DNA of 22,692 bases from positions 1 to 22,692 of the IMG/VR virus record IMGVR_UViG_3300025120_000607; one strand, written 5' to 3'. The stretch is from a virus. A program made the position numbers and the translations under genes. Each line of letters starts with the position of its first letter. Position 1 is the stretch's first letter. The notes beneath the pieces were generated by a model. That model did not search any database. It saw nothing but the letters and a program-made list of their open reading frames with translations, and was not told where the DNA came from. Below are positions 17,782-22,111 of this stretch, piece after piece.

Positions 17782-17957
17782 TACTTCTTCTCTTTCTTTT
17801 TAGCAGCCTTCTTCTTCTTTTTGACTACCTTCTTTTTCTTCTTCTTTGGTTCTTCTGGTGTATCAAAGTGTTCCGCCAGGTTCTTCGTCTTACCCTTCTT
17901 ACTCTTTGGTTGCCATAAACTATCTGTCATTGTCCATAATTTGTCTAAAAATCCCAT
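17781..17957 (-). CDS. Lysine-rich small protein, first gene of the late operon (58 aa)
   Basis: The ATG at 17955-17957 follows a GGAG ribosome site (sense: GTGGAGATTTTATG). The N-terminal ~17 residues (MGFLDKLWTMTDSLWQP) could form a short amphipathic helix with two Trp. Residues 38-58 are almost entirely Lys with a few Val, Ala and Glu, giving a histone-H1-like tail. The stop overlaps the next start in TAATG. It is the first gene after the late promoter at 18073-18080. Possible roles are DNA or membrane binding; no family is recognised. The sequence is low-complexity, but the start signal and coupling argue that it is expressed. Confidence 0.6.
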   Translation of the reverse strand: MGFLDKLWTMTDSLWQPKSKKGKTKNLAEHFDTPEEPKKKKKKVVKKKKKAAKKKEKK

Positions 17958-17969
17958 AAAATCTCCACT

Positions 17970-17998
17970 TGTTGTAAAAATACAACACTTTTTATTTG
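17970..17998 (+). terminator. Hairpin with T-tail (plus orientation), first of two
   Basis: A 7-bp stem TGTTGTA/TACAACA (17970-17976 and 17981-17987) with an AAAA loop is followed on the plus strand by CTTTTTATTTG. It looks like a rho-independent terminator for rightward transcription, though no plus-strand gene lies upstream. In the minus direction it lies in the late leader just before the 58-aa gene. Confidence 0.45.
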
Positions 17999-18026
17999 TT
18001 CAATATTACTAAGTCATTGAAAAACA

Positions 18027-18059
18027 ACACTTTTAATTTAAAGAAAAGTGTATTTTTTA
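18027..18059 (+). terminator. Hairpin with T-tail, second of two (possibly bidirectional)
   Basis: An 8-bp stem ACACTTTT/AAAAGTGT (18027-18034 and 18044-18051) with a 9-nt loop is followed on the plus strand by ATTTTTTATTT, and on the minus strand by TGTTTTTC, so it could stop transcription in either direction. The minus-strand late transcript must pass it before reaching the virion genes. Confidence 0.5.
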
Positions 18060-18060
18060 T

Positions 18061-18089
18061 TTGACTTTCTATTATTTATAGTATATAGT
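18061..18089 (+). promoter_or_regulatory. Strong sigma70-type early promoter P1
   Basis: TTGACT (18061-18066) and TATAGT (18084-18089) are separated by exactly 17 bp. Expected start is about 18096, shortly before a 24-bp leader shared with P2, giving a short leader for the 86-aa gene. A minus-strand late promoter box occupies 18073-18080 within the spacer. Confidence 0.75.
18073..18080 (-). promoter_or_regulatory. T4-type late promoter TATAAATA for the leftward virion cluster
   Basis: TATAAATA on the minus strand, about 115 nt upstream of the first late gene (ATG 17957). It lies wholly inside the -35/-10 spacer of early promoter P1 on the opposite strand, so polymerase could hardly occupy both at once. 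The resulting leader RNA would contain the two hairpins at 17970-18051. Confidence 0.6.
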
Positions 18090-18093
18090 ATAC

Positions 18094-18117
18094 CTATAAT
18101 AACAAAGAAAGAGACTA
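18094..18117 (+). repeat. 24-bp leader repeat, copy 1
   Basis: Exact 24-bp match to 18428-18451. It contains TATAAT and AACAAAGAAAGAGACTA and ends 3 nt before the ATG of the 86-aa gene. Placed just after the -10 box of P1, at the presumed transcript start, it forms nearly the whole 5' leader and the ribosome-binding region. Confidence 0.9.
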
Positions 18118-18120
18118 ATT

Positions 18121-18381
18121 ATGAAACAGAAAACAACTCAAAACAACTTATTAAAATATATCAATACTCCATATGATGGACAAGATTATCAAACAGTTGC
18201 CAGTCTTATTGGTGGTAACCAGTTCGAGGCGGCTGCTAGTTTTATCGAAATGTTAGATAGTCTACCAAGAGATACTATGAAGACTATTATTGCGAAATCT
18301 TGTAAGACCATCTTTATTGAGATGTTTGATTGTGACCCATCTTTATATGCGGACGAACTAGGATTTTTTAACGTAGAATAA
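18121..18381 (+). CDS. Small early protein of unknown function (86 aa)
   Basis: The product (MKQKTTQNNLLKYINTPYDG..., ending DELGFFNVE) is acidic, soluble and mainly helical, with 'FEAAASFIEMLDSLPRDTM' and 'IIAKSCKTIFIEMFDCD' as likely helices and two Cys. No known domain is recognised. It is the first gene after early promoter P1 and is expressed through the conserved leader. In T4-like phages such first-expressed small proteins often act on the host, but nothing in the sequence shows this here. The frame is open from the ATG at 18121 directly downstream of the leader, and a second promoter follows its stop. Confidence 0.75.
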   Translation: MKQKTTQNNLLKYINTPYDGQDYQTVASLIGGNQFEAAASFIEMLDSLPRDTMKTIIAKSCKTIFIEMFDCDPSLYADELGFFNVE

Positions 18382-18394
18382 TTTAAAATAACGC

Positions 18395-18423
18395 TTGACA
18401 AATACACCATTGTGGTGTATAGT
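18395..18423 (+). promoter_or_regulatory. Strong sigma70-type early promoter P2 with spacer palindrome
   Basis: TTGACA (18395-18400, full consensus) and TATAGT (18418-18423) are separated by exactly 17 bp. The spacer is mostly a perfect palindrome, ATACACCA-TTG-TGGTGTAT (18402-18420), overlapping the first bases of the -10 box. It drives the 91-aa gene and those after it. Confidence 0.8.
18402..18420. promoter_or_regulatory. Operator-like 19-bp dyad in promoter P2
   Basis: ATACACCA and TGGTGTAT are perfect 8-nt inverted repeats around a 3-nt centre, positioned between -35 and -10. This is where a dimeric repressor, or a MerR-type activator, would control the promoter. No comparable dyad is obvious in P1. 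Confidence 0.55.
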
Positions 18424-18427
18424 ATAA

Positions 18428-18451
18428 CTATAATAACAAAGAAAGAGACTA
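18428..18451 (+). repeat. 24-bp leader repeat, copy 2
   Basis: Exact copy of 18094-18117, again with its TATAAT beginning 11 bp downstream of the start of TATAGT, and ending 4 nt before the ATG of the 91-aa gene. Confidence 0.9.
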
Positions 18452-18455
18452 TATT

Positions 18456-18731
18456 ATGAAACTTGAATTTAATAACTTACCTGATATACTTGACTTTATC
18501 AAGGACAAATCTAACAAAGACAGTTTGTTTCTGTTAGAGTGTGCGATTAGAGACGCTAAGTCTAACTCTAAATCTGAATTTAAAGTTGGAGACCATGTTC
18601 TCTTTGGAAGACCTAACGGTCGTAAGAGACCTGGTGTTATCACTACTCTTAACCCTAAGAAGGCTGTAATCAGAGACACCAACCTTGGTGGTCAGTGGAG
18701 AGTTCCTTACTCTCTAATGGAGGCAGCGTAA
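18456..18731 (+). CDS. Small early protein with SH3-like C-terminal domain (91 aa)
   Basis: The N-terminal half (LPDILDFIKDKSNKDSLFLL) is helical. Residues 42-91 (FKVGDHVLFGRPNGRKRPGV, then 'AVIRDTNLGGQWRVPYSLME') have the alternating V-G-D/R-P-G-V-I/W-x-V-P pattern of a small SH3-like or KOW-like beta barrel, found in many small marine T4-like phage proteins; such barrels often bind nucleic acid or proteins. The exact role is unknown. It is expressed from P2 through the repeat leader. Its stop overlaps the next gene's ATG (TAATG at 18729-18733), and an ATGGAGGC stretch near its end serves as that gene's ribosome site. Confidence 0.8.
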   Translation: MKLEFNNLPDILDFIKDKSNKDSLFLLECAIRDAKSNSKSEFKVGDHVLFGRPNGRKRPGVITTLNPKKAVIRDTNLGGQWRVPYSLMEAA

Positions 18732-18976
18732 TGAAAAAAATATTATACGATTTTATGTTTGACAATCAGATACCTTTCACTTACCCAATGTATAGTGAAA
18801 TGTCATTGATGAAAAAAATTGATATCAAGTATCTGAAATCTGTTAAAGAGTTTATCAAAAAGAATAGACTACGATTAAGAGTTAGGTATCGTGGATCATC
18901 TACGGATACTTATAGACGTGACCCTAGTTATGTCTTAATGAATAATGCTCAAACTTTTGCCTTATATGAAAGGTAA
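18731..18976 (+). CDS. Small basic early protein (81 aa)
   Basis: The product starts MKKILYDFMFDNQIPFTYPM and continues with 'KKIDIKYLKSVKEFIKKNRL' and 'RLRVRYRGSSTDTYRRDPSY'. The '(K)YLKSVxxFIKKNxLxLRVRYRG' pattern recurs in small proteins of T4-like marine phages in my memory; function unknown, and the Arg/Lys-rich helix-strand could bind nucleic acid. I use the ATG at 18731 rather than the in-frame one at 18695, because it has GGAGG 7 nt upstream and forms the TAATG overlap with the preceding gene, whereas the earlier start would overlap by 37 nt and add 12 unrelated residues. Confidence 0.75.
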   Translation: MKKILYDFMFDNQIPFTYPMYSEMSLMKKIDIKYLKSVKEFIKKNRLRLRVRYRGSSTDTYRRDPSYVLMNNAQTFALYER

Positions 18977-19118
18977 TATATTTTGGATTATATTATTTGT
19001 TGCGGCACTCTTAGTGCCGTTTTTTATTGGCCAATATATTGATGGTGAATTATTTAATTCTGATTTAGAACTGAAAGAGTTTTGGAAATTTGGTGTGAGG
19101 GAGTGTTCTCAATGTTAG
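18966..19118 (+). CDS. Putative single-span membrane peptide (50 aa) crossing a terminator
   Basis: The frame from the ATG at 18966 reads MKGNIFWIILFVAALLVPFF followed by a charged C-terminal part (ELKEFWKFGVRECSQC). Residues 4-22 form one clear membrane segment. It overlaps the preceding gene by 11 nt and the following one by 7 nt, as in a compact phage operon. Against it: no Shine-Dalgarno sequence is seen, and a canonical intrinsic terminator (19003-19025) lies within codons 13-20, so few transcripts may cover the whole frame. It may be a real gene expressed only on read-through or antitermination, or a chance hydrophobic frame in T-rich DNA. Confidence 0.45.
   Translation: MKGNIFWIILFVAALLVPFFIGQYIDGELFNSDLELKEFWKFGVRECSQC
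19003..19025 (+). terminator. Canonical rho-independent terminator of the early operon
   Basis: A perfect 7-bp GC-rich stem CGGCACT/AGTGCCG with a 3-nt loop is followed immediately by six T and ATT on the plus strand. It starts 27 nt after the stop of the 81-aa gene. On the minus strand no T-run follows, so it works rightward only. It lies inside the 50-aa frame. Confidence 0.8.
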
Positions 19119-19255
19119 AGAAGATTTTGAAGTGTAAGATGAAGTATGATAAACTTGCCATGAGAGAACCAAGGAATGGTCGACAAGTGTATGACCGTAT
19201 CGTCTGGGAAAGACTTCGAAAAATCTTAATTCAACGATACGGTCGTTTTGATTAG
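19112..19255 (+). CDS. Small basic protein of unknown function (47 aa)
   Basis: The frame reads MLEKILKCKMKYDKLAMREP, then 'GRQVYDRIVWERLRKILIQR' and ends YGRFD. It is strongly basic and helical, with one Cys. GAGGGAGTG 8-16 nt upstream is a good ribosome site, and the start overlaps the 50-aa frame by 7 nt. It lies beyond the terminator at 19003-19025, so expression needs read-through. Its stop overlaps the stop of the convergent 63-aa minus-strand gene by 4 nt. A stem-loop (19193-19244) is embedded in its last codons. No family is recognised. Confidence 0.55.
   Translation: MLEKILKCKMKYDKLAMREPRNGRQVYDRIVWERLRKILIQRYGRFD
19193..19250 (+). terminator. Possible convergent terminator/stem-loop
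   Basis: GACCGTATCGT (19193-19203) and ACGATACGGTC (19234-19244) are perfect 11-nt inverted repeats. The 30-nt interior has an additional small AAGA/TCTT stem, and GTTTTGATT follows. It sits where the plus-strand and minus-strand operons meet. The long loop makes it an unusual terminator; it may be coincidental within coding sequence. Confidence 0.3.
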
Positions 19256-19443
19256 CCTGACACGTCCTCAGTTGGTACTGGGATTTCTATCTCAGGTTCA
19301 CTCTCAAAAGTAATCTTTGGTACTGGTACTTCGTCAATCATCTTCGCAGCCTCTTCACCGTATTGGTGACCAAGCCAGAAAGCGAATATAACTACCACTA
19401 CATAGAAAAATTTTTTCCAGCGATTTTTTGTTATGTCTCTCAT
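19252..19443 (-). CDS. Small single-span membrane protein (63 aa)
   Basis: A basic N-terminus (MRDITKNRWKK) is followed by one transmembrane helix (about residues 12-25, FFYVVVVIFAFWLG) and an acidic, Pro-rich tail with 'PVPKITFESEPEIEIPVPTE'. The charge pattern predicts N-terminus in the cytoplasm and the Pro/Glu tail in the periplasm. The start has an AGGAAA site. It lies 8 nt after the 53-aa membrane gene, so the two are co-expressed. The combination of small membrane proteins near the late genes could be a lysis pair (holin/spanin-like), but no diagnostic motif, such as a lipobox, is present. Confidence 0.65.
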   Translation of the reverse strand: MRDITKNRWKKFFYVVVVIFAFWLGHQYGEEAAKMIDEVPVPKITFESEPEIEIPVPTEDVSG

Positions 19444-19451
19444 TGTGTTTC

Positions 19452-19613
19452 CTATTTGCCGTTATGTCTCTGCCATACGTTGACAGCGATCCAAGCAATT
19501 AGACCCCACTTGACTACTGCCATTACTGGTAGTATGCCTGTAAAGATTGATACCGCTAATAAAATTAGTCCGTAATCTTTCCATGCGCCTAAATCTTTGA
19601 TCCATTTATCCAT
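19452..19613 (-). CDS. Small two-span membrane protein, holin-like candidate (53 aa)
   Basis: The frame begins MDKWIKDLGAWKDYGLILLA and has two hydrophobic stretches (about residues 14-31 and 34-47) with a very short turn between, then a polar end (WQRHNGK). An AGGAG ribosome site lies just upstream of the ATG at 19611-19613. The size and two-helix hairpin topology would fit a small holin or another membrane-active phage protein, but holins have no reliable sequence signature, so this remains a candidate. It is the gene after the porin-like gene and before the 63-aa membrane protein, and probably shares their late transcript. Confidence 0.65.
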   Translation of the reverse strand: MDKWIKDLGAWKDYGLILLAVSIFTGILPVMAVVKWGLIAWIAVNVWQRHNGK

Positions 19614-19638
19614 TGTTTTTCTCCTTGTTTAATTTTGT

Positions 19639-20496
19639 TTAGAACGTAAATTTCGCACCTGCGCTATAATGTTGTAGGTCTGTGCCAGTATCTAAATCAT
19701 CTTGTTGCATCTCAGCATAGACGGTTAGACTTTCTGTCATATCATGGCTCAACCCATAAGTCATATACGTTCCTGTACCTTCTTTATCTCCGTAACCAAC
19801 TGTCAATGCTTTCCATCCAATCGTTGCTTCCATACCAGTTAGATCCGTTGCCGCATCCTTCACAGTATAAGTTGAAGCGATTGTTAAATCACCTACAGTT
19901 GTTGAAGCGCCGCCGCCCCAATAAGAGATATCGTTAACCACGTCATCAGAATATCCTACTGATACATCAATGCCACTCATACTATGAGAGAGCGTACCCT
20001 CCCACATATCAATACCATCTTGTCCAGAAGAACCATCAACCATAGCCATGACACTTAGAGAGCCATTGTCTAATTTGATTGTGTTTGATGACCTTGTACC
20101 ATAACTGAATACAGCGTTGCCTCCGTACACTTCAAAGTTTCCAGTTTTAGAAACCCATGAGTGTGCCTGACGACCAGCAGTAATCGAAACACCATTATTT
20201 TCTAAACCAACATATGCCAGTCTGGAATCTAAAGTGTCTGATCCACTATCGTCAACATCAACGCCTACCTCTAACTTGGCGATACCCGATATGGAACTTC
20301 CTTCATCAAAACTTTCGATAACGTCTATACCTAGAATTGATCCGTTGTTCTCTAACTTATCGTGTGCCACGCCAGAACTGTTCTCGTTATGTGACCATTT
20401 ATAGTTAAAGGTACCATACGGTGTGATATCCGCGGCCATAGCCTGATAGGCAAATAGCGACATGAATACCGCCGTAATAGTAATTAATCTTAACAT
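19639..20496 (-). CDS. Porin-like outer-membrane beta-barrel protein with signal peptide (285 aa)
   Basis: The N-terminus has a classical secretion signal (MLRLITITAVFMSLFAYQAMA, cleavage probable after AMA at 21) and the mature part starts ADITPYGTFNYKW, like Gram-negative general porins (x-x-YGxxxxxx). Further porin-like elements are 'GSILGIDVIESFDEGSSISG' (~53-72), 'AKLEVGVD', 'LDSRLAYVGLENNGVSITAG' then 'RQAHSW' (~89-114; compare R-A-x-VGL-x-G...GRQ in porins), alternating beta-strand patterns throughout, and the C-terminal Phe (SAGAKFTF) needed for BAM recognition. It would form a channel in the host outer membrane. It is shorter than most host porins (~300-380 aa), perhaps with trimmed loops. 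The start is supported by AGGAGA and there is a late promoter 66 nt upstream. The role in infection (altered uptake, receptor masking, lysis) is not shown by the sequence. Confidence 0.82.
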   Translation of the reverse strand: MLRLITITAVFMSLFAYQAMAADITPYGTFNYKWSHNENSSGVAHDKLENNGSILGIDVIESFDEGSSISGIAKLEVGVDVDDSGSDTLDSRLAYVGLENNGVSITAGRQAHSWVSKTGNFEVYGGNAVFSYGTRSSNTIKLDNGSLSVMAMVDGSSGQDGIDMWEGTLSHSMSGIDVSVGYSDDVVNDISYWGGGASTTVGDLTIASTYTVKDAATDLTGMEATIGWKALTVGYGDKEGTGTYMTYGLSHDMTESLTVYAEMQQDDLDTGTDLQHYSAGAKFTF

Positions 20497-20525
20497 ATTT
20501 TCTCCTTGATTAATTTTAAACTCAA

Positions 20526-20540
20526 CACCCAGAAAGGGTG
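20526..20540 (-). promoter_or_regulatory. Short hairpin in the porin leader
   Basis: CACCC/GGGTG stem with a 5-nt loop. On the minus strand it is followed by TTGAGTTTAAAATT, a weak terminator-like tail. It lies between the late promoter at 20563 and the porin ATG, so it may terminate upstream transcripts, protect the mRNA or modulate expression. Confidence 0.35.
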
Positions 20541-20561
20541 GATTAATGTATTACCTCATGT

Positions 20562-21284
20562 TTATTTATATGTTTCGTCATATGTCTCCTTGTAGATGTT
20601 ATCAACATCTTCCTGGTTCTCTAACACATATGCTGAAATATGAGTGTATCCGTTCTTTTTTGCCCATAGTATCCTACGACCACCAGCCTGCCACTTACGA
20701 TACTTCCCGTTCATTCTACGGACCATGATGGGGTGTAACATACCATTCTTGTCCATATCGTCAAATAACTTCTCGTAGTTTATACCTCTAACATTGGCAT
20801 AACTCTCCCAGTTACCCGTGACGTTATCCCACTTATAGGTGAGTTCGTCTAGTGGTATGAGTTGATGGTGTTGTTGGTGTGTAATCTCTTTCGCTATTAA
20901 TTCCTTCACTTCGTCATTCATATATTTTTCCCAGTATATCTCACTATTTGTAAATTCTAAGACCTCTATAAATTCATTATGACCAGGCACACAGTAACAA
21001 TCGATGTGCGTGTAACCATGTTCTTTCGCATACCATAGTCTCTGATTGCCTACCGCCACCTTATCTTCGTTCCAAGTATTGATTATAATTGGATGGAGCA
21101 TTCCGTTCTTGTTTATATCTTTGTATAGGGAGTAGAGACGGAATCGTTGTTCTCGTCTTTCTTTACCACCGAGGAATACTTTACGTTGGTCTATACTATC
21201 ACCGAGACTATCAATCTCTCTTACTGTATGATACTGTGGAAATTCTATGTGGTTAGCAGATAACGTTTTTCTGGAAAGCAGCAT
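20562..21284 (-). CDS. Protein with two tandem ParB-like (Spo0J/Srx-fold) domains (240 aa)
   Basis: Two similar units are seen: residues 56-98 (DINKNGMLHPIIIN ... VAVGNQRLWYAKEHGYTHID) and 176-219 (DMDKNGMLHPIMVR ... KWQAGGRRILWAKKNGYTHI). Each has the ParB N-domain pattern: NGMLHPI (as in 'xxGxxxPixV'), then GxxR-x-x-x-AK-x-x-G (as in 'GERRxxAAK'). ParB-like folds bind or hydrolyse CTP/ATP and act in DNA segregation, as nucleases or as regulators; several phages carry stand-alone versions of unknown role. No helix-turn-helix DNA-binding domain is apparent, so plasmid-type segregation is unlikely. The start ATG at 21282-21284 has GGAG upstream. The gene is preceded by a 63-nt gap with no recognisable promoter. 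Confidence 0.78.
   Translation of the reverse strand: MLLSRKTLSANHIEFPQYHTVREIDSLGDSIDQRKVFLGGKERREQRFRLYSLYKDINKNGMLHPIIINTWNEDKVAVGNQRLWYAKEHGYTHIDCYCVPGHNEFIEVLEFTNSEIYWEKYMNDEVKELIAKEITHQQHHQLIPLDELTYKWDNVTGNWESYANVRGINYEKLFDDMDKNGMLHPIMVRRMNGKYRKWQAGGRRILWAKKNGYTHISAYVLENQEDVDNIYKETYDETYK
20563..20570 (-). promoter_or_regulatory. T4-type late promoter TATAAATA for the porin-like gene
   Basis: TATAAATA on the minus strand overlaps the last codons of the upstream ParB-like gene and lies 66 nt upstream of the porin ATG. This suggests that the porin and the two small membrane genes are late genes. Confidence 0.65.
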
Positions 21285-21347
21285 TATATGTATGCTCCAG
21301 GAATGAGGATTTGTTGCCTATGTCTAAATAAATTCCACACACAATAC

Positions 21348-22049
21348 CTAGTCTTTAGGTGCCATGAATGGGTTTGCCCCTTCTCTCACAAATGGTTTAC
21401 TCCTACTGTTCGCTATTGGTGTGCGACCACCAGTTATCTCATCTATGAATGTTATCAATGTCAACCTCTCCTCCTCTGGCGTGTTCACATCATAGTTGAC
21501 AACACCGTGTGCCAACTGACTATCGAAACCAACACAACGGTTGTAGACGTTGCCACAGTAGGCTGTCTGGACGTACTGGCTGTTATGTTCCTCCGCAGCC
21601 GCACGTGCCACCTCTGGGCTCGTCTGCCCGCTGTGGTGTCCGCTCCTCTCCTGTTGACGATAATCCACCCTGTCAAAATTTTTCTCCTTGAAGAACCCTG
21701 TGCCCGATGATGGGTCAGCGCCTGGTGTCAGGTATATGATGAACGTGTGGACCTGTGGGTAGTCGTGGTGTATCCACCCAAAATCTATCTTCGATGATAT
21801 ACGTTGGAAGTAGGATGCCGACTGACAACCCCAATTCCTCGTCATCTCCCTGTGTGAGAAGAATTGTAGGAAGTATCTCTGTAGTACGTATTGGTTGAAC
21901 TCGTTGTCCAACTCATGTAGTGGTTGTGAACGAACACCTGGCCACAGGCCTCCATCTGGGTTCGTGTATCTCGCTTTCTTCGATAGTCCTACCACCCAGT
22001 CTGGGTCATCGAAAAAATTGTCTGTAATCGTAATTGGGTAATGTATCAT
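21348..22049 (-). CDS. 2-oxoglutarate/Fe(II)-oxygenase-like protein (DUF6445-type, 233 aa)
   Basis: Numbered from the ATG at 22047-22049, the protein starts MIHYPITITDNFFDDPDWVV. It holds the elements of the double-stranded beta-helix oxygenase fold: H94-H95-D96 in 'FGWIHHDYPQVHTFIIYLTP' as the iron-binding HxD, a glycine-rich 'SSGTGFFKEK' segment (115-124), a distal His181 in 'DSQLAHGV', and Arg195 in 'ERLTLITFI' where the 2-oxoglutarate carboxylate is usually bound. Such proteins hydroxylate peptides, sugars or small molecules; substrate is unknown, and this subgroup is common in T4-like marine phages. An in-frame TTG at 22076 would add nine residues (MPALRKILI), but would put the start inside a GC-rich hairpin, so I prefer the ATG. 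It follows the tRNA-like gene. Confidence 0.78.
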   Translation of the reverse strand: MIHYPITITDNFFDDPDWVVGLSKKARYTNPDGGLWPGVRSQPLHELDNEFNQYVLQRYFLQFFSHREMTRNWGCQSASYFQRISSKIDFGWIHHDYPQVHTFIIYLTPGADPSSGTGFFKEKNFDRVDYRQQERSGHHSGQTSPEVARAAAEEHNSQYVQTAYCGNVYNRCVGFDSQLAHGVVNYDVNTPEEERLTLITFIDEITGGRTPIANSRSKPFVREGANPFMAPKD

Positions 22050-22065
22050 AATTAAAATCTTTCTG

Positions 22066-22093
22066 AGGGCGGGCAACGTTTAGGCGCCACCCT
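22066..22093 (-). promoter_or_regulatory. GC-rich hairpin between tRNA-like gene and oxygenase
   Basis: On the minus-strand RNA AGGGUGG pairs with CCGCCCU (six Watson-Crick pairs plus one G-U) around a 14-nt loop, about 20 nt after the tRNA-like 3' end and 16 nt before the oxygenase ATG. Only a weak T-rich stretch follows. It could help tRNA processing or partly terminate transcription. Confidence 0.3.
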
Positions 22094-22111
22094 TCCTAAA
22101 TTAACCCTCTA

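Noticed and set aside
18189-18682. Minus-strand frames of 73 and 77 aa opposite the early genes
   Set aside because: Both lack start signals and lie opposite frames that follow strong promoters and leaders; treated as shadows.
21288-21710. 140-aa Cys-rich plus-strand frame opposite the oxygenase gene
   Set aside because: The cysteines come from reading the antisense of His/Thr/Ala codons; the oxygenase motifs on the minus strand are convincing and the plus frame has no start signal.
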